From the NCBI GenBank assembly GCA_033558025.1, contig JAUCEF010000016.1:124001-188000 (forward strand): a stretch of DNA of 64,000 nucleotides, in the 5' to 3' direction. The stretch is from Phytophthora sp. 'mugwort' (lineage: Eukaryota; Oomycota; Peronosporomycetes; Peronosporales; Peronosporaceae). Positions 33,400 through 43,779 of this stretch are shown here, piece after piece; the first letter of the stretch is position 1; each line of letters opens with the position of its first letter. The notes beneath the pieces were generated by a model that did not search any database, was not told where the DNA came from, and saw nothing but the letters and a program-made list of their open reading frames with translations. The translations under genes were made by a program, and so were the position numbers.

Positions 33400-34408
33400 C
33401 TCTCTCGCACTGATGTGAGCCTCATGTCACTGAGTACCAAACGTTTTTCTCTGTTTGGGGTTGCTCCTCGATGCAACACAAACTGGTCTCGCTCAATTTG
33501 GATTTTCTAGCCGATGCTTATGTGATCTCTGGCTTCTACTCTATTCTGCTACGACTATAGCCCGACTCTGGCTCTGACGAGACCGTAACTTCCGTAGGTT
33601 ATGCCCTCGTGCTTAACATCAATTGGGGTGATTATAGCCCAGTAATCGAGTACGCGCTGCTTGACAGCGGCAGTCGTCTGGGGGCAGCACTTTAGGCGGC
33701 GTTCCATGTGTGTCCCTGGCTGCGCGCTGTGAATAACACCGTTGCAGTAGTTGTATTCAGTATAAGGCTTCGGCGATTCGTTCTCGGTGTCGCTGGCCTG
33801 ACAGCACGCCAATGTTCCTGAATCCACCTACTATCGTACCTCGCCTCGGCAGTCCATTCCATCTTGCATGCAGCCATCCTAATCTGACCCCTCGTGTTGG
33901 GGGAATCAGCACAAACTTACCGCCATTGTCTTAATGGTCTGGAAATTGTTGCGCAATATCCGCAAGCCACTGCGGACGCAGTTATAGCTTCTGCATTCGC
34001 CTTAAGCACATAATTTGGGGGTACTCTATATTAAGTGCTTAGGGCGCCTAGACTTTTGGCTAACACGAACTCGACACTCGTCGAGCATCAAGCCAAGGAG
34101 ATCGACGCGGCAAGATTGCAGTCACCCGTTGTTCGTCTGGAGAGTCTTCTGTCATGCCGTCGCCCCCCCCCCCCCCCCGCTGCGCTGTTGCCATCGGCAA
34201 CTTTCCTATGTCCGAGAAATTGTCGAATGCCAAAACGAACAATCGTAGCGCGCAGGGTTTGGGTAATTTTGACAGATGTCGAGCTCGCTCTAATATTAGT
34301 ATGTTTAGAATATATAAACCATTTTGGATACCATGATATCCGTACCACCATTACCCCCCACAGACCCAAACCTGTATGTTATACATAACCCAGGTTTGAG
34401 TCAGGGTC
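33400..34408. other. Degenerate DNA right of gypsy copy B, with a possible BED-finger fragment
   Basis: A minus-strand frame at 33555-33827 contains YNYCNGVIHSAQ, then a Cys-rich stretch and VKQRVLDYW, resembling the BED-type zinc finger of oomycete hAT transposases; support is weak. Sixteen consecutive C lie at 34163-34178. A palindrome (CAAACCTG...CAGGTTTG) spans 34367-34398. No intact gene. Confidence 0.35.
34163..34178 (+). repeat. Homopolymer run C16
   Basis: Sixteen consecutive C residues, one of three long G/C homopolymers in the window. Confidence 0.9.
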
Positions 34409-34544
34409 TGTTAAAACAATGAGATCGTGGACACGAGCTCACGTGTGTAGCCCACATTAACCTATCATCCTAACCCATATTATTAAAAGGATGGTTATGT
34501 GGTCTACGTTAGATCTGTAAACACACACATGTATCCATTGTAGA
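34409..34544 (+). repeat. LTR-like direct repeat, copy 1 (partner at 42431)
   Basis: It begins TGTTAAAACAATGAGATCGTGGACACG and runs to about TGTAAACACACACATG. The same sequence recurs at 42431-42573 in the same orientation with many small differences. TGTT starts and AT-rich short LTRs are typical of Ty1/copia. An imperfect inverted repeat (GTAGCCCACATTAACC and GGTTATGTGGTCTAC) is kept in both copies. Confidence 0.6.
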
Positions 34545-35272
34545 TACTCAATGGCTGTGGCTGCTGCAAAAACCGACAAACTATAACTCTCAATCACAAC
34601 TGAGTTTCCTTCCATCAGCTCAAGGCTCCGTTGCCCTCGCTTGTTCTCCTACGACCTTTGACAGGTCGGTCCACGTTTCCTGGGAGGCAAAAAGCGTTTG
34701 ACGCAGGCTGAAAGTATTTTGCTATGGCGACCGGCTCGTCCGACGAGGAACAGGAAGCGGACATGGGTCTCTAGTGGATAATTTGTGGAAGCGCCGTCGC
34801 CATGTACATGACGGAATCCAGTACAAGCAGCTAAAGGACATGTCTACAGCGGCTAATGCTGTGGAGCGCTCCCTTAGAGTTGCAGTTAATACTAGTTTTC
34901 CTACGAATGTTAAAGATAATCACTCACATCCTAACAAATTGTTTTGTATGTTTCGCTGATATCTTCGTTCTCACACTAATATGTAAGTTACAGTTTTGCC
35001 CGGTCAAGTTAGGCATACATGCAAGCAAAATGAAAAGCAAAAAAAAACAGAAGCAAAACGCACATTAGAGGCATGCAAACACAAGTGCAAAGTGAGTATA
35101 ACTGCATGCAAAGTGAGGCATGCTAATGGGGTGGCCGGGGTGCTCTCATGCCAAAACGCGACCGAACCCGTATTCCGCGGTGCGCGCCGCCTGTAAGCTC
35201 ATTCTTCTCCTCATCGCTGACGCTCTCGCAAGCAAGCACTCTCCCACCGAGAAGCAATGCGTCTTTAGCACC
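34545..35272. other. Gene-free AT-rich stretch
   Basis: No convincing gene. Short frames at 34774-35196 have no recognisable domain. A/C-rich simple sequence lies around 35030-35110. Confidence 0.35.
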
Positions 35273-35456
35273 TGTTAGACTAGCTGCCTAAAAAGCCGTC
35301 AGTTTTTTAAGTGAGGAGGACACGCGTCCTCCTCGCCACTAATATCCCTCGGCAATATATGCTACTTAATAAGTGCCCTTATTTAGAAGTAAGATGTGTG
35401 GAGCTTTTCTATTGGTAACAGGTTTGACCAATCAAAATTAGCTCTTAGCACTCCCA
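35273..35456. repeat. LTR-like direct repeat, copy 1 (partner at 41322)
   Basis: It starts TGTTAGACTAGCTGCC and ends CACTCCCA, so it has TG...CA ends in either reading direction. It matches 41322-41497 closely, including a hairpin-like GAGGAGGACACGCGTCCTC. With its partner it brackets 6.2 kb that contain MULE and copia fragments. No target-site duplication was seen. Confidence 0.7.
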
Positions 35457-36690
35457 CTAAAGTTCAAGCACATATTTACTATCCCTTCTATCGTCGCATA
35501 TGACTTGCCTTATTCTAAATCATGTTGCGACCTTTCCAAAAAACTTGCGATCTTTCGTTTCGTAGGTTTACATATCAAAAACTGTTGCTATTAATAGTAA
35601 GCAAATCCCATCCTATCCTTTCGTTAATCTCATGTGAAAAGGCGTTCCCTAAATCAAGTTGCAACTTTTTAAATTAACATGCGACTCTTTGTGACGCGAC
35701 CTTTCACAGATAGGCAATCCACAATCGATGATTCTTATTATAGTTTGCTTCACTCAAATTTGTGACACCACCTTACTAATGACCTATCCCTAAATTGTAA
35801 CATCACAAAATTTGTGTCGCCATCAGATACCTATGGTTTCCTATTTCCTTATGCTCTCTGCCTCTTTGTGCCTCTCCCCTTCGTACCTTTGCTGGCAGCA
35901 CTTGACAGCAGCTCATTCACTTTCAGAAATTGCACTCAGGTTCTGGTTCGACTAAGCGCCTCTGGTCGCTTTCAAACCCTTCGGGGAGGGGGGCTACGAC
36001 GAACACAATTAGAAAACCCAGGAGGAATCCTATGGCATCACCATCCAGATGCGACAAAATACCAAAACCACCTTTGGAATTGACGGTTGGCACCAACCAT
36101 CGTCCAGTTCCACCTAGATTTGTGGTTGAACATTAGCAGGCGCACCGTCACGCACCCTGGTTTAAGTGCACCACATCACCTGAGAGCGTCACATATTTTC
36201 TTCAGTTGGAAATCCTGCCATTACGAGCGCGACACGCATCGAGGACAGTCTCGCGGCTCTCAAGAGCACTACCGAGCCCCTTCGATCCCACAAGGTGGCT
36301 CATTAGCTTCCTGGCATCGCCTGCTCGCCGCTTCCATCCAGAATTGTGCTTATGTCGGTGTTTGAAGGGAGAAAGAACACGAAAGGGCGAACAGAATGCT
36401 CGCTATGTATGTATAGCGAGGGGCATCTTGGTAGCGTTCCAGTACGGAGATACGACCGGCGTACAGGGCGAGAAATGTTGCAGAAGCAGGAAGAGAAGGA
36501 CTTGCACAGGGACAGCAAGTGATGACACGCCGCCATGAGTTGAGTATCGCGCGGGCGAGCCGCACGCTGTGGTGGTGGAACTTAATTGCGGGATGGTCCG
36601 GCGGCGTGTGTATCGAGTGCGTACTAAAGCTTGGTGGTGGTCGGAGGGTGGGTGGGTGGAGGCGCATCACCATTGAGGTGGGGTAGCGAA
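35457..36690. other. Gene-free stretch left of the MULE remnant
   Basis: Five related words of the form TGCGACCTTT (35525, 35545, 35659, 35679 and 35694) cluster within 185 bases and could be subterminal transposase-binding repeats. No intact coding region. Confidence 0.4.
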
Positions 36691-36693
36691 CCT

Positions 36694-38390
36694 CTAATAT
36701 AATTGAAGTGCGCTGCCGTTGCTCACAGGTCTCCCAGATCCTTGCTTTCCGCTCTGCTGGCGGCGTGCTTTGTTGCGGCCTCGGTATACAAGTCCAAAGA
36801 GGTCAAGCTTGTCCCGAACTGAGAGTCCGTGGACAAGGTGGATGCAGCAGCCGACCTTCACAAATATGCGGCAGCCGCACGTCTTGGCAGCTATATTGAC
36901 TTCCCAACCTCTCACTGGCATGCCGGCGGTCTCCATCCTAGCATTCTGCGCAGAAATGCATGCAGTCACAGGGAGAGTATATTTCGTCCGCATACCTTGC
37001 AGGTCGTAGAAGCGTTCAAGGGGTCCGAAACGACGTAGACGACGTCGGCAGCAGCGAATGCCATGATTGTCCCAGTCAAAACCTCGATGGAATGCTTCAA
37101 TGGAGTGACCTCGCGGACGGATCCTGCTTTGCTCATCTCCCGTACGCGGCGGAGCATGTCGGCACGTGGATAAATGATAGTAGCGAACGCCTTGGCTCGG
37201 ACTCCTTTTGTGCGCACGCACAAAATTAGCTGGTCAATGAGCGTTCCCATTTTCAGTCGCGCGCGGAGAGTGTAATCACGCTTGATGGCGCGATTGAATT
37301 GTTCCACGGGGTTGTTGGTGGCGGCGAGTCCAGGGGTGTGTGGCAAGCCTGCCAGCGATGGAACGGACAGCTGAGCCTTACAGCGGAGAATAGTTGGCGA
37401 ACGCAGAGCTGCGGCCGTTTTTGCCATTCCGCCAAACACCGCATTCCAATGAACTCAATCGAAGTCACTGAAGTGGCGTAGTGCATGACGGCAACATCGC
37501 AGGAGACTTGAGCGGCTAGTGCAACTGGGATACCGCGAGTATGCTTGTAAATGTTGGCAGCAACGTGGAAGTAGCACATCAAACAAACTAGATCGTTGTC
37601 CACTCCGAGCACTGCATTCACGACGTTTCATTAGGATTTGTCCGCGTCGGCCATGACGCAGCGGACGACTAGCTGCTTGCATGTCAAAACCATTGTGTGA
37701 GTGCGCCTTAGCATCTCGAGAGCTTCGGCGAAGTGATGCTCCGTTTGTTGAGACAGAATGAAAAAAGCCACCAGATGGAACTCATACAGTCTGAGATTCC
37801 AACTACTACGACCGGGTACTCCACTTGGCTCAGCTTATACGTTGCGTCGATGTGCAGGACCCACCTGGACGGATCGCGATCTAGTTGCATAAGCAACTGC
37901 TTCGACGACACGCTCACCGCATACGCGTCGGTGTCCGAACCATGCCCAACAATGGGTTCGCCAGCGGCGTTCGATTTCCACGTGAAAGTGACGGGCCGGG
38001 ACAGCTCCACATCGCCCCGGAAAGCATACTCGCGTGCCGTCGCGGTCACATCGTCGTGGAAATCGCTTCCACCGAGGTGAGCTCGACGACACGAAGCGCT
38101 GAACCTTTGCTACCGAAGGCATCGCTGCCTCATCCATCGGAACCATCTGACGATTCCGTTAAATATTCATGGGCTTGTGATTGTAGTTACACATGTCGCG
38201 AGAAAATGCCTTCATTTCCTCCGTGAGTCGCCCTCGACGAGCTGGATGTAGTGGCGACACATGCTGGCCAGCCTCCGAGATTGACCACGTTGGACAAGAT
38301 GCACATTTGCACCTTTCCCCTCCACGGACAACGCGCATACGGCGCCACAGCCTTGCATGCTTTGCAATTGCACAACAGCAATCTTGACCT
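36694..38390 (-). pseudogene. MULE (Mutator-like) transposase remnant with SWIM finger
   Basis: Pieces in order on the minus strand are as follows. WVLHIDATYKLSQVEYPVV (about 37800-37860) is the first Asp region of the MULE transposase core. LMCYFHVAANIYKHT (about 37540-37590) comes next, then TNNPVEQFNRAIKRDYTLRAR (about 37255-37320). A SWIM zinc finger, CGCRIFVKVGCCIHLVHGL, lies at about 36826-36884. Frames change between these pieces, so the gene is dead. The family is supported by the order and by the C-terminal SWIM. Terminal inverted repeats were not identified. Confidence 0.8.
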
Positions 38391-39290
38391 CATGTTGTGC
38401 GCAGCGAAAGTCCGCTTTTGTTCACCATGTAGGCCTTGAACGACTCTAGAAGCATGTCGCTGTCGTGCGAGGAGATGTCCTTAGCTAGAAGAATTCAGTT
38501 GATCTTAGCGCGAGGCATGGCGGTGAAGTAGCAGCATTGGAAATAAGGGGTTGGTTGAATGTAGGAAAAACCAAAGTGCCAATAGAACAGCATTTGCAAG
38601 ACCGTAACGTGGTATGCAAGCATTTCATTTGCTAAACGTATGTGAACTAGGCGGATCATTCGTCGGTTCTACGTATGGTGCGGATGCGCGCATAAAGATG
38701 CTTGTAGAATGACTGGTGGCGGCGGTGTGTTCACTTAAGTATGGGTGCTAATCATGTGAATTGTGTGTTGTTCGTTTTTTGTGTGTGATTTTTAGGGCGT
38801 TGTCTCCAGAGGCCGGGGGGGGGGGGGGGGGGCGCACGTGGCACCGTTCCAATTCGCCGCATTAACCCCGGCTACGGTCAACGGTCGGCTCTGGTTGTGC
38901 TTGCACCATGCTATCATGGTGTGTCGTAGTTTAACCCTTAATGAAAACTTTTACGCGACTGAGAGCTAACCAGTTTTAATCCTACGTCTTATTGTTCACT
39001 TTAACCGCATAAGTCTTCGCTCTTGGTACACTTTAACTTGAGCATTATCCCAAACTTCAACTTGAGCCGAACGGCTTTGGGTATGCCACATGGTGGATCT
39101 TCAACTTTGAGAAGTAGCTTTAGACATCAGCTTGAGTCGGATGGCTTTGGATAATGCCATATGGCGGATCTCTAACTTTAAAGTATCTTTTGATCCAACC
39201 CAACAACAGTACACAGACCCAAAACCTATTGTGGAAAGGGAAGGCTTAGGTTTTTAATCCCCATAAGACTTCTAAGTTTCTCAAACTGAG
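38391..39290. other. Gene-free stretch with G18 run
   Basis: No gene. Eighteen consecutive G lie at 38815-38832. An imperfect repeat of about 60 bases (CTTGAGCCGAACGGCTTTGG / CTTGAGTCGGATGGCTTTGG) occurs at about 39060-39190. Confidence 0.4.
38815..38832 (+). repeat. Homopolymer run G18
   Basis: Eighteen consecutive G residues in the transposon-rich block. Confidence 0.9.
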
Positions 39291-41300
39291 ACTGAGGCAA
39301 TGCCTTCGTGAGGGCATCTGCTGTCATATAATTCGTGTTGCAGCATGATACTACTATTCGTCCCTTTTAATTAATCTCCCTAGCATATATAGTAGCCCTT
39401 TAATATCAATATGTTTTGTTGATATATGATTAGCTGGGTCCCTAATAATACTAATCGCACCCTTATTATCAGACCAACATACTATGGGTTGGGTTTGTTT
39501 AAATCCTAGTTCCTCTAGTAGTACCCATAGCTACGCACGCTCTTAATCCCTTCACTAGCAGCTAGTAGCTCTGCCTACGCTGTGTGGAGGCTCACAGTAC
39601 TTCTTGAACTTTTCCAAGTAATTCACGCACCTGCCATAATACTCACATACCCTGTCACTGCCTTTCTGTTTCATTAGCATTCGCAAAACTCGCGTCTGTG
39701 TACAGTTCATATATCACTTCCTTACATCTTTCGTCAAATATGAGACCGTACGTCGACGTTCTTTTCAGATACTTTAGTTTTCTCTGGGCTGTGTTGTAAT
39801 GGCTTTTATCATAACATAACAGAAACTTAATCAACTCTGACAGCATTTGCTATGTCAGGATGTGCACCACGAACAAGGTACATCAATGATCCCACTAACC
39901 CAAATGGTTGAGCTGATATTTGCTCTGGGCGTAACTTCTCCTCTTTATCAAGTACTACACTTTTTGGCTGTGGAGTTGGCTCTGAGTTACACTAAGTCAT
40001 ATCAAACTTTTGTGGTAAGTCCATATTTTTTTTGTGTTGGGGCATGCTTAGTATCCGATTGGCCCGGTCCCGCTTAATCTCCATTTTCAGGAGATAGTGG
40101 ATATCACCCAGGTCCTTCATAGTAAATCTCAACGTCAATTGGGCTTTCACCTTTTGCATTGATATCATACTATTCGCAGCGAGTGATATCATCCACAAAT
40201 ACACAAACGAGTACTATATGCGTTACTCCACTAACCTCCTACGTTTGACGGTACAAAAATTACTATTTTTGGGCCGACAAACCCCTATGCTTACCAAGCA
40301 CTTATTGAGGAGCGCATACCATATGCACGGGGCCTTTTGTTTTAGCCCATATAGGCTCTTCTTTAGTTTGTACACGTTAGACGCGTCACCATGCCTAAAC
40401 CCATGAGGTTGTTGCATGTAAATATCCTCAATGACCGATCCATTAAGGAAAGCCGTAGAAACATCCATTTGGTGGCGTGTAGACCCTTTATAGTAGATAT
40501 TGCCAGTAGTAACTGCATTGATCATATGTAGCTACCGGTGCAAATATATCATTAAAAACAACACCCTGTGTTTGGGTATTTCCCCGTTCTACAACTAATC
40601 TTGCCTTAAACCGCTCAACAGTGCCATCTGGGTTATATTTACATCAAATACCCAGTGACAGTACAATATGTTGTGACCTTTAGGTAAAGGCACTATTTCA
40701 CACGTATCATTAGCAACTAATGCCCGATATTTAATCTGTAGCGCGGTCTCCCGCTGTTGGGCATATGGCCCTTGTTTTGCTTCCTTTATTGACCCCGGAA
40801 TTGGTAACACTATTGTGCTAATTGTGACAGCGTTTATTGCTACAACATAGTCTCTGAGACGGGAGTTTTTTTTTGTTGCCTTATGCGACGGCTTCGTGGG
40901 ATTGGAAGGACAGATGTACGCTGTTCCTCAGCTCCCACTGTTTCGATGCTCCCATAGCCTTTTCATTAGTAACCTTTCGTCAAATTTCAGGCACATTTGT
41001 GTCAATGTTTGTTCCTTTTCTGGGACACAATCCTCATTTGGAATAATTCTCCTTGATGTAAATGGCCGTGATATTAGTCCTTCAGTATACTTTGTCCCGA
41101 ATTTTACGTGGCGAGCAAATGAGGTACCTATTTTCTTTTCCATCAAGTAGTCAGAATCCTTTATACCTATCAGACAGACCGAGCCATTGCATTATCTATA
41201 GCTCTCTGATTAATCTTCTGATTGGCTCGTTCGGTCTTTGGTAAATAAGCGTAGCATATGCTGCCCCAAATTCGTGTGTGTGCCCTTTTACCATGGTTAC
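39290..41300 (-). pseudogene. Ty1/copia pol remnant (integrase end, RT, RNase H)
   Basis: On the minus strand the order is integrase C-terminal part (about 41290-40930), RT start (about 40810-40595), RT middle (MDVSTAFLNGSVIEDIYMQQ and KLKKSLYGLKQ at 40525-40223), the active-site motif FVDD (40188-40199), LTLRFTMKDLGDIHYLLKM (about 40140-40080) and an RNase H part at 39846-39655 (YELYTDASFANANETERQ). Several frames are used, and gag, protease and the integrase core are missing. The motif order identifies Ty1/copia. Confidence 0.85.
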
Positions 41301-41321
41301 GTCCCAGTACGTATCTGAAAT

Positions 41322-41497
41322 GTTAGACTAGCTGCCTATTAAGTCGTCAAGTTTTAAGTGAGGAGGACACGCGTCCTCGCCACTAGCATCCCTCGGCAAT
41401 ATATGCTACTTATTAAGTGCCCTTAAAAATAAGATGTGTGAAGCTTTTCTATTGGCTACAGGTTTGACCACTCAAAATTAGCTCTTAGCTACACCCA
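41322..41497. repeat. LTR-like direct repeat, copy 2 (partner at 35273)
   Basis: It runs from TGTTAGACTAGCTGCC to CTACACCCA and is a close copy of 35273-35456. Read on the minus strand, it directly precedes the copia integrase remnant. It could be that element's 5' LTR after an internal deletion, or a separate solo LTR. Confidence 0.65.
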
Positions 41498-42430
41498 TCG
41501 CGCAGGGAGCCATGACTGGCTAACGCCGCCAAAAAAAATTAAAGCTCCAAACGCAAAGTACGAAATAGCAAAACCAAAGCAAATTCTCACTTAACTGTTA
41601 GGATATAATTGCAAAAAAGGAATATAAATTGTAATTCAATCACGCAAAAATAATAATTAAAAAATTATGATCTTGTGCCAATTATTGGGTACCACTCTAC
41701 TTTTTTTGCACCTCTATGCCGTCCGCGAATGTTCTCGATGTAATATATTCCATTAATGTGCTGGAAGTACGAGCACAACCTCTCTTACTCGTTATGGAAG
41801 TACATGTAATTGTCTGATTCATAAACAGATGCTTTGAGCCCACATTGGTTCGAGCGATACAATGAAAAGTTCCCTTTTGTTGTCCTGGACGCCGCCCGAT
41901 GATAACGAGTTTCCGCTTGCAAGATTGCACAGTGCGCCGAGATATTTTGTGTGCCGCGCATTGCCTACTTAAGAAAACCCAAACAAGCACGCGCAAATGG
42001 ATGCGATGATGCTGGAAATGCGTACCATCGCAAAGCTAGCAAGGCGCGTGCGCCAATGCAACGTATACGCCGAAGTTTGCAAGCATTTGTAATTGAACTG
42101 CTACATTTCACAATAATATGTGCAATATTGATACATCTATTCATTATATCCAAAGCTTGCAACCACTTGCAATTGAACTGCTACATCTCACAATAGCATG
42201 TGCAATATTGATACACCTTTTCGTTATAATATTAGTCTATCCCAATTTAATGCACGATGCCAAAAAAAAAAACGTCAGCGCTCCGCATCCTCGCGACGGT
42301 GACGCGGAGTCGACCATTCTAGCCACCCCTACTCGTTGGACGACGGGAACTAGGAGCTGGGAAGGAAACCAATACCCCTGGAACTCTTCTTGGAAGGCGC
42401 ACACCGCTCGCCCCTCACCACAAGAGAGGC
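41498..42430. other. Transposon-derived stretch without identifiable gene
   Basis: A minus-strand frame at 41697-41996 has some protein-like character but no family I can name. An 80-base tandem duplication occupies 42075-42232. Confidence 0.35.
42075..42232 (+). repeat. 80-bp tandem duplication
   Basis: Units at 42075-42154 and 42155-42232 share AATTGAACTGCTACAT, CACAATA and TGTGCAATATTGATACA with about ten differences. Confidence 0.75.
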
Positions 42431-42573
42431 TGCAACAACAATAAGATCGTGGACACGGGCTCACGTGTGTAGTCCACGTTAAACTATCATCCTGACCTAT
42501 ATTATTCAAAGGAGGGTTATGTAGTCTACATAATATATATATGTAAACACACACACACAACGTATTCGTTGTG
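42431..42573 (+). repeat. LTR-like direct repeat, copy 2 (partner at 34409)
   Basis: It begins TGCAACAACAATAAGATCGTGGACACG and matches 34409-34544 in the same orientation. The two copies bracket about 8 kb that includes the other repeat pair, the MULE and the copia pieces. Confidence 0.6.
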
Positions 42574-43779
42574 CCATTTTATGGCTAGCCCTCCCCACTG
42601 CTACACCATAGTCTTACCAACACCACCTATGTCGCATGCAGCCCCAGCATGACCAACCCTCTAACACCAATAGCGCCCCCACCACCCACAGAAACACCAA
42701 CGCCTCCAGCACGGCCAGCACCTTCATGACGGCCAACATCTCCACCACATCCTATTACCTCAGCAGCTTTAATCATGACACCACCTCGACGTCATCAGCA
42801 CGCCCTGCAACGCTAGCCACACCAATACCTCCGCCACGATAAAAGTCTCCGACTAATCCCGTATTGCAAGCAGCGCCGTGGCCACCACCATCACCACAAC
42901 TGTCATTTTCTCAATCAATCGCAATCGTCTCCTTGGTAGACGCTCGTTGCGCGCTAAGCGTAACGACTCTCGACTCGCAAATACACTCACTACTACAGAA
43001 ACTAAATACGTGCACCGTAGTTAGAAACGCATTCTCGACGCTGCAATACAGATACACTGGTGGAAAATGTACCGTTTCGAGAGTTCTTCATCATAAAACT
43101 GATTGTTGTACATGTGATGCACAGGTCGACCGCAGAAAAAGCAGCGCTAAATCTTCACTCGGCTTGAGAGTGAACATCCTTGAACTGCACACGGCATCGT
43201 AGAAAGAGGAAAGGGGAGCAAGGTTACTAAATGAGTGTGGAGCAAAACGAAGTATGAGAGCTTTCTGCCTGGGTGTCACGTTGCCGAATAGACATGCGTT
43301 GCATAAGCAATCGAAGGCTGTTTTTTCCACCGCGCGAGAACCGCACTTGGTCGCCGCACGACAATCCACATGCAGTAGTACTTTCATGTGGTAAGTAGTA
43401 CTCACATAGTATCGAGACGAACAGTGTATCCGGTGACATAACTATTATGTCTACTACAGTAAGGTGCTCCAAAAGAGTAAATAGTAATAGTAACAGAAAT
43501 ATCGACTACTTTTCTTACCAGTACTACCGATCCCTGCTCACAGCGCATCCAGTACTGCCCATAAAATAAAGGGTTTCATATGCTCCGAATGTTGTTCTGT
43601 ATTTTAAATGACTTAATACTCAATAACGAGTAGTACCTACTTTACCGGACAAATGTGTACAGACAACGACGGTGTAGTTCACTAACAGAGTGCATGCAAG
43701 CAATATAAACAACAAAAAATAATACCAAAAGCAAAAAATCACGTTGGAGCCACGTAAACTCAAGTGCAAAGTGAGATTA
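42574..43779. other. Gene-free stretch, Thr/Ser/Pro-type low complexity at left
   Basis: 42630-42840 is rich in ACC/CCA triplets and gives open frames of biased composition without domains. The rest shows nothing recognisable. Confidence 0.35.

Larger units (their letters stand above)
31022..33400 (+). mobile_element. Ty3/gypsy element, 5' part (copy B)
   Basis: This has a 5' LTR, gag and protease of the same family and orientation as copy A. Similarity to copy A is direct in the LTR and in the 32732-33250 segment (matching 1-480). Sequence after about 33400 no longer resembles pol, so RT and everything downstream are missing. It is inactivated by a frameshift in gag, a lost Cys in the zinc knuckle and a lost catalytic Asp in the protease. 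Confidence 0.9.

Noticed and set aside
35300..35330. GAGGAGGACACGCGTCCTCCTC as a stand-alone regulatory palindrome
   Set aside because: It is part of the LTR-like repeat and imperfect at its centre, and the second copy is shortened.
42636..42842. Thr/Ser/Pro-rich 68-codon frame as a secreted protein
   Set aside because: No signal peptide and low-complexity triplet composition within transposon debris.
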